Assembly (NCBI GenBank): GCA_028829895.1
Contig: CM054181.1
Coordinates: forward strand, 7,428,001-7,492,000
Reading direction: 5' to 3'
DNA: 64,000 bases
Source: Sinotaia quadrata
Taxonomy: Eukaryota > Mollusca > Gastropoda > Architaenioglossa > Viviparidae
The translations under genes were made by a program, and so were the position numbers. This document shows positions 60,501-64,000 of the stretch, piece by piece; position 1 is the first letter of the stretch, and each line of letters starts with the position of its first letter. The notes beneath the pieces were generated by a model that saw nothing but the letters and a program-made list of their open reading frames with translations, did not search any database and was not told the origin of the DNA.

Positions 60501-63500
60501 TCAGGTCATTTTTTATAACGATCTTTATAAACATTTGCAACACTGTGAGTACATAGATTCAGGCACTGAGACTCTTCATTCAAGATCAACGAACGGTAAG
60601 GGAACTTTTTATTATATATTCAATTTTTATTTTTTTAAAAACATTAATTTTAAAAATTCTTTAGTATGTTTAGCATACATTACACTTTACATTTTCAAAA
60701 TCCATTTAGAGTTACAGTCACTTTTAATTTGTTAGTAAGCTAACTCATCCAATTATCGCTGAGCAGTAAAACAACTGCCAGGGTGTCGCATAGCATAACT
60801 TTTTAACCTGACAGGCAAGACACAACCCAGGGACTGTGAGAGCCTTGAACCAGTCCTATCCCGTGGGTGGAATGATTGCATCTGGGCAGACGTACTGACG
60901 GAGGGCAATACCATGCCATGACGGCACACCACTGCAGGGCGAAGCGCAACAACAACTCACCACAGAGTAATGGTAGTGGAACTGTTTTCAAATTAACCTA
61001 CAGACATGCAGGTCAACCTTGTGGATCCAGAGCATGACAACAATTTGTCGCAGAGTAGCAGTAGTGGAAACCGCTAGACTCAACCTTCAGACAGGAGATC
61101 AATTCTTCAACACTAGGATTTGTGTCAAGAGACAGGTGTTTTCATCATTCTTCAGCACAACCAAATGTAACAACATTTTGTGAGTAAACAGAACTTATAA
61201 TATCTAGAAAACCTCAGTGCACTCAAGTTAAGTCAAGTTAGCCGTATTATAAACTTGAAGTTTAAAACTATTCATTTATTTGTTTGATTACGTAATCTGA
61301 ATTAAGAAACTCAAAACTAAAACTATTTATTTATGTTCGACTATGTAAGCTGCAAACTTAAGACTATTCATCTATTTGCTTTGACTATGTAAGTTATATG
61401 AAGGGCTTGCAATTTAAATCATTGGACTTGGAATTATTATTGGTTATGGAGCCAATAGCTCCAGCAATTTTGTTTTTTGCTGAACAATTTAAAATGTAAT
61501 TAGTGCATTTCCTCCAAGATGCATAAATGAAAGCTTATTTCAATACAGTTCACTCCATATAAGGCATAAAGCAGATTAGTGTACTTCCTCCAAGATACAT
61601 AAATGAAAATTAATTTCAATACAGTTCACTCCATATAAGGCATAAAGCAGATTAGTGTACTTCCTCCAAAACCATCAAATAAGATTGTAAACCTGTATGT
61701 TATTGTAACAGATCAAACATTAACAAAACGATCATTAATTATAATGTTAAGAAAATATTTTAAAATTCCTTACTGAATTCTGATTTATCTTCTTCAGCCT
61801 CAGTCTTGTTCTAGTCTTTCTAGAACAGTTAGTTTCATTAGGCTGTTGTTGCTGCTGCAATGACCAATCCATACAAAACAACAATTTTAAAGACCTAGCT
61901 AACTATTGAATAAAGGAAAATAGAAAAGAAGATTATATATATAAACACAAATAAGCATAAATAAAATATAAAATACATGACAAAAAGAATGAAACAAAGC
62001 AATAAAATAAATATATTTTACCAAAAGAAATGAGAGATATAGTTTTTAATGATTTGCTTTAGATGACAATTTTCATTTCAAGTGACTGAATTAGTTATGA
62101 TTACTCTTCAAATTATTAATACAATGATTTTTTTTTAAAATGGTATCAGATAACAACATTTCTTGAAAAAAATTTGAAAATTTGTCATTTTAAAAAATCA
62201 CTGTATTAGTAATTTGTAAAAGTTCAAAATTTCTCTTTTAATTTATGTTTGTTTGTTCAATTAAGGTAAGAATCCTTGTTTTTTGCAAATACCAATTGAT
62301 GAAATATAACAATTCTTGCAGTAAAGTGTATCCAAAAGGTTATCTTTTTGGTGGTATTAAAAGAAACTAATAATTCTAACTTCTATTTTTTTTACCCTAA
62401 TGTCACACTTATGGGTCACCTTTCTAGAGAATCACCCATATAGCATACAATAAATATATATATCTAAATTGTAATTTTTATCTAAAGTCATTTTATAAAC
62501 AATTTTAAAGACTATTTCAATATCTGTTATGCTATTGTTATATATTTTAACAACTTGAATTTTGAATGTTGAAATGTCTTACTTTTATAAAAATAAATTC
62601 ACAAATTCGCTGGTACTAGTAGTAGTAATACTTAAAGACATGTCAATTCATTATTTACTGTCACATTTACCTGATATTTGGGTTTTTTGTTGCAGATATT
62701 GTTATATTTCAATAATATAGCAATTGTTTTTCAATTACCTCATAACTTTTTTTTCTTCCTTGTCAAAATGTAAAATCTGGATTTTTGTACCAAAAAAAGA
62801 GTAAACTAATTCATATATTTAATAAATTAAAATGTTCAAATATGTAACAATACATTTAAAACTGTATTTGTATTAAAGCCTATTCAATTTCCTTTAAAAT
62901 GAAATATAACAATAATATATACACTTCAGAAGCTAGGCAGAAATATGTTCTAAATAAGCCCAGTGGAGCAAAATCACCAAAATCTCACATTGGAAGAGAG
63001 TTAATCAGACGAATTTTGACCAGCTTACCTCCTCTAGGTTTATTAATGGACTGAGATTTTCTTTTTCTTCTGAATGTTTAGATGCCATTTTGGAGTTTCG
63101 TGTAACTCGCAGTGATGTAGAGACAGATACAAGTCTTGTTCTTAGTCTACGGGGTGGAGAACTAGTGTTAGGAGCTGCTTCACATTGTTGTACTTGTGTT
63201 GATCTGTTTAAAACAAACATAAATTAAATTAAAACAGTGTCACCATAAAATTAATGTCTTAAAATAGCTGATGATCTTAAATGAAAATGTGCTTATGATA
63301 ATTACTTTTTCATTTTATTAATCTTATGTCAATCTAATCAACTCACTTTATTAATATCAATTTTCACACTCCACATCTTTGGGGCATTGGAGATGTCTTA
63401 CTATATCCTGTAATTGTATAATGCCATGCACAAATAACAAAGCTACACTTGAAGGACATTGTGCACTATTACATGTTAATCTCATAGGCATTTCAAATAG

Positions 63501-63701
63501 TTTGTAATGTTATGGCTACCAACACAGATAATCCTCGAACAGAATAATCTACACACATTGATCCAATAATTCAGTCAACTCTATTTAATAATTTACCTTG
63601 GTGGTATCCTGTTTAAATTTTCTAAAATATCTCGTTTTTCTGCTTTCTTACGTGCAGACTTCCTTTTGGAAGGAGTCTTTGGAAGGAGCTGAATCAAAGA
63701 A
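35469..63701 (-). CDS. INCENP: INCENP, inner centromere protein (3' 17 exons; 5' part beyond the window)
   Basis: Seventeen consecutive exons join in phase to give 1218 residues ending at TGA; human INCENP is about 918 in total. INCENP is the scaffold of the chromosomal passenger complex: its N-terminus binds survivin and borealin, and its C-terminal IN-box binds and activates Aurora B. The visible part contains basic TRxR-type stretches (residues 1-336), an acidic serine patch (DDSDCEDFEPSD, about 362-373) and a DKSFLKYSIP motif like vertebrate SFIKRNTP (about 406-415). It continues with a charged helical region from about 423 to 1090, including a 438-residue repeat exon. The IN-box (about 1133-1218) has NYDISDLNSDD, VPSWAS, YHPPDLDAIFG and KRTSSAVWNSP; its TSS (about 1205-1207) matches the conserved Aurora B-phosphorylated site. 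The N-terminal targeting exons must lie beyond 64000. Exons were joined by eye using GT-AG sites (one GC-AG). Confidence 0.95.
35785..36700 (-). mobile_element. Non-LTR retrotransposon endonuclease fragment (CFDP2-like), defective
   Basis: The minus strand encodes broken pieces of an apurinic-type endonuclease. ISTWNIRSLRTSGKVEELTQ is at about 36645. QAYAPTTDHDDEEIEDFY follows at about 36475, then a GDWNAN motif just after a stop. AFRRWTWHSPNGEHHNQIDY and ADIGSDHDLVMMTL (SDH catalytic motif) are at 36049-36345, and FQAKIGGKFAPLL is at about 35965. This order is known from craniofacial-development-protein-2-like ORFs of RTE-type LINEs. Stops and frameshifts disable it, and no reverse transcriptase follows. 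It sits in the last INCENP intron, in the same orientation as INCENP. Confidence 0.85.
36701..36900 (-). mobile_element. Possible 5' leader of the same LINE fragment
   Basis: A GC-richer segment directly upstream of the endonuclease pieces on the minus strand (CGCCCGGAACAAAGACCATG and nearby). It contrasts with the AT-rich intron and probably belongs to the element. Its boundary is a guess. Confidence 0.35.
37194..37324 (-). CDS. INCENP: INCENP exon, IN-box part 1
   Basis: Acceptor ATATATTTAG|, donor GCCTCAG|GTTTGT. It encodes YSITPVRPKKKSSLENYDIS, then DLNSDDATDDDEEPRKKVPS and WAS. NY-DI-DLNSDD followed by an acidic run and P-W-A is the hallmark start of the IN-box. Confidence 0.95.
37590..38440. 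repeat. ~50-54-bp array, about 13 close copies plus a diverged tail
   Basis: CAAGCTTCACTTACATAAGT, ATAAGACATACCCAGTACAA and ATATAACCTG repeat from 37590 to 38215. Older copies with ACTACAGGATATAACC continue to about 38440. On the minus strand, the INCENP sense strand, each unit reads ATGTAAGTGAAGC, a donor-like sequence. The array lies between two IN-box-side exons. Confidence 0.93.
39056..39267 (-). CDS. INCENP: INCENP exon, end of the helix and linker
   Basis: Acceptor ATTCTTCAG|, donor GATTC|GTAAGT. It encodes EKQRLIKMAAMEEERRKEEA, then a Ser/Asn-rich linker (SNSNYSTSSNTNMSEAAPQP) leading to YNPDS. The helix ends within this exon. Confidence 0.92.
39591..40905 (-). CDS. INCENP: INCENP giant exon: expanded single-alpha-helix repeat
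   Basis: Acceptor GTTTTAG|, donor AATTG|GTATAT, 438 codons in one exon. Nearly all of it is tandem repeats of a 13-residue unit, typically VRERAERERQEAA. I count about 27 full units plus six short 7-8-residue units (such as VRERQEAA) and one 18-residue irregular one. It ends QIQIEIEKLKEL. E/R/Q/K with i to i+4 pairing fits a stable single alpha helix, which vertebrate INCENP has at about half this length. The 13-residue period does not match a heptad, which argues against a simple coiled coil. The DNA period is 39 bp. The reverse strand and other frames are also open because of the repetition. Confidence 0.93.
39591..40905. repeat. 39-bp coding minisatellite within INCENP
   Basis: The DNA unit (plus strand) is TGTCTTTCTCGCTCAGCCCT plus TTCTCGCACTGCAGCCTCT, 39 bp. 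Units of 24 bp, lacking the GCTCAGCCCTTTCTC-type part, are interspersed. Units are most alike at about 39780-40400 and more diverged toward 40400-40900, so the right side looks older. The length is a multiple of three in every unit except none, so the frame is kept throughout. Confidence 0.9.
41604..41809 (-). CDS. INCENP: INCENP exon
   Basis: Acceptor ATTTGCTAG|, donor ACAAAG|GTAGAA, 206 bp. It encodes QEEERQQHKDLLQRKKDYEE onward to HELEREEKFLLKEQ, a charged helix. Confidence 0.88.
42488..42553. repeat. (CA)n microsatellite
   Basis: A CA run of about 64 bp in an INCENP intron. Confidence 0.97.
42780..43275. repeat. ~38-45-bp degenerate array, about twelve copies
   Basis: AGAGAGAAAATGTTTATCTC, ACAAAGCCCAACCTCTAAA and variants repeat. 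Two adjacent 83-bp blocks at about 42950-43110 are nearly identical, showing a higher-order duplication. Confidence 0.88.
43481..43553 (-). CDS. INCENP: INCENP exon (73 bp)
   Basis: Acceptor TGCGATAG|, donor GAACAG|GTAAGA. It encodes LKKQLEADQRRKQEEDCLKR plus FLEQ, part of the charged helix. Confidence 0.88.
43770..43905. repeat. ~68-bp tandem duplication
   Basis: Two copies of TTCAAGCC, a short variable part and GTCACCCACCAACATATAAC, followed by AATAAC. Confidence 0.85.
44035..44895 (-). repeat. Interspersed repeat family, inverted copy (copy B)
   Basis: The reverse complement of this segment matches 28525-29370 over most of its length. Shared blocks include GATGGGGGCTCACTAAA-type, AACACTAATCTGTTGAATTG, ATGGTGGCAAAGTATAC-type, CCTTTCCTTGTTT and CTCCTGGTTTA. 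The level of difference suggests old copies. It lies within an INCENP intron and has no ORF. Confidence 0.82.
45042..45209 (-). CDS. INCENP: INCENP exon with apparent GC donor
   Basis: Acceptor AATGTTCTAG|. It encodes KREERMQKVAEMRELRKQKE onward to EEREKQKL, a charged helix. The frame requires an end at TTAAG|GCAATT, a GC rather than GT donor, and no suitable GT is in phase nearby. The next exon's phase agrees with this end. Confidence 0.82.
45350..46130. repeat. Degenerate ~45-70-bp array
   Basis: ACCATACAGAAATACTTGTG, ATATCAG/AAATTATATAC and AATGTCAATGA-type blocks recur irregularly across the intron, mixed with unrelated sequence near 45600-45720. Confidence 0.7.
46130..47540. other. INCENP intron, nothing recognisable
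   Basis: AT-rich intronic DNA with a short (CT)n run near 47231-47246. No exon, RNA gene or mobile element was recognised. Confidence 0.5.
47555..47880. repeat. ~45-60-bp degenerate array
   Basis: GTCACTGATGCCAGACAGAA, ATGCTTGTTTCAAATCAT and variants recur about seven times. The pattern resembles the array at 45350-46130, possibly the same family. Confidence 0.78.
47960..48200. repeat. ~100-bp repeat, two to three copies
   Basis: GATTGATAACAGACCAAATC, TGAACCAATACGAG and AAGAAGAGAAGATAATATAC occur two to three times, close to an INCENP exon. Confidence 0.8.
48285..48394 (-). CDS. INCENP: INCENP exon, start of the charged helix
   Basis: Acceptor TTTGTACAG|, donor AAAAG|GTGAGC. It encodes IIQQQKQKELVEKQKQEQER and LNRIDEMRKNKADEQK, a highly charged helical segment. 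Confidence 0.9.
48959..49140. repeat. 63-bp triplication spanning an INCENP exon end and donor
   Basis: Three copies of TACAAACCTGAAATGTGGGC, TTGCTTTTG and a GCACAATAAAATTTATAAA block. The equivalent donor position is 49119, 49056 and 48993, exactly 63 bp apart. Only the rightmost copy abuts the rest of the exon. Confidence 0.95.
49119..49247 (-). CDS. INCENP: INCENP exon with triplicated donor
   Basis: Acceptor CTCTGTAG|, donor TTTCAG|GTTTGT, 43 codons. It encodes VKQPVSFLTQLKRKS then GVDKSFLKYSIPQSKPTFQ, the segment like vertebrate SFIKRNTP. Two further copies of the exon end plus donor lie 63 and 126 bp downstream. The frame stays open through both, so longer splice forms adding 21 or 42 residues are possible. 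Confidence 0.88.
49255..49635. repeat. ~60-70-bp array beside an INCENP splice acceptor
   Basis: ATTATAAACATGGATTTAAA, TCACATCACTTAAAGGTTTT and CAACTCTCCATCATAATCTT repeat four to five times. The unit nearest the exon (about 49252-49300) shares CTCCATCATAAT with the others and includes the acceptor side of the exon ending at 49247. Confidence 0.85.
49640..50990. other. INCENP intron, nothing recognisable
   Basis: AT-rich intronic DNA without clear repeats, RNA genes or ORFs. Confidence 0.5.
51003..51054 (-). CDS. INCENP: INCENP exon (52 bp)
   Basis: Acceptor TGTTTTCAG|, donor AGAAAG|GTAAAA. It encodes DSDCEDFEPSDPSIHRK, an acidic Ser-rich patch that could be a CK2-type target (inference). 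Confidence 0.82.
51060..52600. other. INCENP intron, nothing recognisable
   Basis: AT-rich DNA with a short (GTTT)n run near 51727-51742. The plus-strand ORF at 52261-52509 has no domain that I recognise and is probably chance. Confidence 0.5.
52610..52995. repeat. ~22-25-bp minisatellite, about 16 copies
   Basis: GTTAGGTGAAAGAGTCAAAG plus ATCT repeats with substitutions (AGAGAC for AGAGTC, loss of the GATCT part). The left copies use GGCAAAAGAGTCCAAG. Confidence 0.93.
53201..53231 (-). CDS. INCENP: INCENP micro-exon (31 bp)
   Basis: Acceptor TATTTCTGCAG|, donor GATGA|GTAAGT (full consensus). It encodes HENGVKKAD with split codons at both ends that complete E and D. Confidence 0.78.
53510..53615. 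repeat. AT-rich ~51-bp duplication
   Basis: AATGTAGATATATTTAATAT, TGTAGATAATATATATATAT and TAATGTAG occur twice, plus a partial third copy. Confidence 0.9.
53840..54135. repeat. ~120-bp repeat, three copies
   Basis: CTCTTATAAGGTGCCATTGT, AAAGATCTCCCAGT, GGATTGTGACAGAATATCTC and TATGACCAAAATCACCCAA recur two to three times with few changes. Confidence 0.88.
54481..54526 (-). CDS. INCENP: INCENP exon (46 bp)
   Basis: Acceptor CTTTTTTCAG|, donor GCAGCAG|GTTTGT. It encodes IAKEECQSTTPKCAA. The short exon is supported by splice sites and matching phase on both sides. Confidence 0.78.
54625..54650. repeat. Short (CA)n microsatellite
   Basis: Short CA runs at about 54601-54650, interrupted once. 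Confidence 0.85.
54660..55680. other. INCENP intron, AT-rich, nothing recognisable
   Basis: Very AT-rich, with an (AT)n run at about 55478-55510. No gene or RNA was recognised. Confidence 0.55.
55690..56075. repeat. GC-richer island, possible unclassified mobile element
   Basis: This segment contrasts with the AT-rich intron on both sides. It contains GGGTACCCGTGATAAAGTGG, a G run near 55770-55783, C runs near 55862-55880, and a second GGACGGGTACCTGGGCAGCA block at its right end. The G/C content and sharp edges suggest an insertion. No ORF with a recognisable domain was found. Confidence 0.4.
56500..56850. repeat. 60-bp tandem array, four to five copies
   Basis: CTCTCTTCATCTTTCCAGCT, TCATTCTTACTGTCCCAGCA and ACCAAAACAAAGAAAAGTCA repeat at 60 bp, so an open frame runs through. 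Older copies lie toward 56500. The polypyrimidine plus CAG motif makes many acceptor-like sites on the plus strand, which is antisense to INCENP. Confidence 0.93.
57411..57845. repeat. ~61-bp tandem array, seven copies
   Basis: GAAGTAGCAAAATATAACAG, AGTAAATATTGTAAATAAAC and TGTGCTAAAAAGGAA repeat with high identity from 57411 to 57845, between two INCENP exons. Confidence 0.95.
57899..57989 (-). CDS. INCENP: INCENP exon
   Basis: Acceptor GTAACTACAG|, donor GATAAG|GTTGGT, 91 bp. It encodes (R)SKTRKRQAETPVEEKNCKRS and CLMSSSNTDK. Phase fixes the acceptor choice. A 61-bp array starts about 55 bp beyond the donor. Confidence 0.82.
58102..58124. repeat. (TA)n microsatellite
   Basis: A pure TA run in an INCENP intron. 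Confidence 0.9.
58150..58500. repeat. ~110-bp degenerate array reaching into an INCENP donor
   Basis: Blocks such as GGGTTAGAGGTGAAAGGTGA, ACACTTAAATAAATAATAT, GTGCATCATTAGAGGTTAA and a TACTGTATATTTCAACATTC-type segment recur three times. The last block runs straight into the donor and end of the exon 58502-59058. An older copy at 58262-58305 has the same TCACCTTAACATGCAGGG arrangement. Confidence 0.82.
58502..59058 (-). CDS. INCENP: INCENP exon
   Basis: Acceptor TATTTTAG|ACC, donor ACAAG|GTGAAT, 557 bp. It encodes a low-complexity, probably disordered linker rich in Glu, Lys, Ser and Thr, ending with HPTKSTRTKTRQAQK and VDGPCIT. The exon end and donor resemble units of the array at 58150-58500. 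Confidence 0.87.
59242..59275. repeat. (CA)n microsatellite
   Basis: A CA run with interruptions at its right end. Confidence 0.9.
59606..59634. repeat. (GGT)n microsatellite
   Basis: GGTGGT repeats after GGGTGT. Confidence 0.9.
59640..60780. other. INCENP intron, nothing recognisable
   Basis: AT-rich intronic DNA. A GC-richer patch near 60395-60470 (GTGAGTCGGCACCCAGGATT) may belong to the element at 60800. No exon or RNA gene was recognised. Confidence 0.45.
60800..61110. repeat. GC-richer interspersed repeat remnant
   Basis: A sharply GC-richer segment (for example TATCCCGTGGGTGGAATGAT) in an AT-rich intron. Two related ~70-bp blocks follow: CACAGAGTAATGGTAGTGGA and GCAGAGTAGCAGTAGTGGAA, each leading to CAGACA and GTCAA-type ends. 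The composition and internal repetition suggest a transposon remnant. A short minus-strand ORF (60803-60991) has no named domain. Confidence 0.5.
61500..61680. repeat. ~77-bp tandem duplication
   Basis: TTCCTCCAAGATGCATAAAT, TTTCAATACAGTTCACTCCA and TATAAGGCATAAAGCAGATT occur twice, plus a third start. Copies are nearly identical. This lies close to an INCENP exon. Confidence 0.93.
61774..61854 (-). CDS. INCENP: INCENP exon
   Basis: Acceptor CATTGCAG|CAGCAA, donor ATTCA|GTAAGG, 27 codons. It encodes QQQQPNETNCSRKTRTRLRL plus KKINQNS. An alternative acceptor 3 nt downstream (a NAGNAG site) would remove one Gln. Confidence 0.8.
61860..63025. other. INCENP intron, nothing recognisable
   Basis: AT-rich intronic DNA. 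No exon, repeat array or RNA gene was recognised. Confidence 0.5.
63029..63203 (-). CDS. INCENP: INCENP exon
   Basis: Acceptor TTTTAAACAG|, donor GAGGAG|GTAAGC. It encodes STQVQQCEAAPNTSSPPRRL through RTRLVSVSTSLRVTRNSK, then an acidic end NLSPLINLEE. The 175-bp length is in phase with both neighbours. Confidence 0.88.
63597..63701 (-). CDS. INCENP: INCENP exon, first visible
   Basis: Acceptor TTGTTGCAG|, donor CCAAG|GTAAAT. It encodes SLIQLLPKTPSKRKSARKKA and KRDILENLNRIPP, a strongly basic segment. It begins with one base of a codon split by the upstream intron. Confidence 0.85.
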
Positions 63702-64000
63702 CTGCAACAAAGAATATACTAGTTAAAAAAATAAATAATAAATTTTAAAATTCAAATAATAAGATAAATTTAATATTTTGATTAAGTAAAAGTATAAAAA
63801 CTACAAAACTACAGACATAAAGTAAAAAAATAAACATTGTATGAACTACAGACATTTTACTAAAGCTATAGTATAATTTTAACACCAAATGATTTAAGTT
63901 TCCCTCATGATGGGAATAGTAGTATGAAGGTAAAACAAGTATTTCACAATTTTATTTTATACAACTCAAAGCAAAGAAGTTCCAAATTTACAATACATAT
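63702..64000. other. INCENP intron to the window edge
   Basis: AT-rich sequence upstream of the first visible exon. No further exon was recognised, so the start codon and CEN-box exons are outside the window. Confidence 0.55.

Noticed and set aside
60803..60991. Minus-strand ORF of 62 codons with mixed composition
   Set aside because: It lies in a GC-rich repeat remnant inside an INCENP intron. There is no recognisable domain or fitting splice context, so it is not called as a gene.

Overview
This is a window of AT-rich animal nuclear DNA with long introns and many minisatellites. It most likely comes from an invertebrate, and a mollusc-like lophotrochozoan is my guess. The basis is spliced genes with GT-AG introns, metazoan gene families (INCENP, an ankyrin/SOCS-box protein, a neuroglobin-like globin), non-LTR retrotransposon fragments, and dense CA, GATA and 24-80 bp tandem arrays. 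The sequence alone does not fix the species.

Layout. (1) 1-3966: tandem arrays, a 21-bp-arm hairpin and the decayed 3' end of a LINE. (2) 3967-19668, minus strand: a complete three-exon gene for a 609-residue ankyrin-repeat and SOCS-box protein. Its 11-kb first intron holds a single-exon globin gene on the opposite strand (14233-14868, plus). (3) 19669-35468: about 15.8 kb with no recognisable gene, made of arrays, a perfect 42-bp-arm hairpin, an unrecognised ORF and an interspersed repeat of about 1.1 kb that also occurs at 44 kb (inverted) and, in two pieces, at 10.5-12 kb. (4) 35469 to beyond 64000, minus strand: the C-terminal 1218 residues of INCENP in 17 exons. The N-terminal exons lie beyond the right edge.

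Function. INCENP is the scaffold of the chromosomal passenger complex, and its C-terminal IN-box, which binds and activates Aurora B, is fully readable. The most striking feature is one 1315-bp exon encoding a hugely expanded single-alpha-helix region of 13-residue E/R/Q/A repeats. The SOCS-box protein should be a substrate receptor of an Elongin/Cullin-5 ubiquitin ligase. I see no functional link between the three genes; they are neighbours or nested.

A recurring pattern is that several minisatellite arrays seem to have grown out of exon-intron junctions. At 48.96-49.14 kb a 63-bp unit carrying the real splice donor is triplicated and stays in frame. Arrays at 58.1-58.5 kb and 6.3-7.3 kb resemble the adjacent exon end plus donor, and the array at 49.26-49.63 kb resembles the adjacent acceptor side. 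All splice junctions were read by eye from consensus and phase, without transcript evidence.
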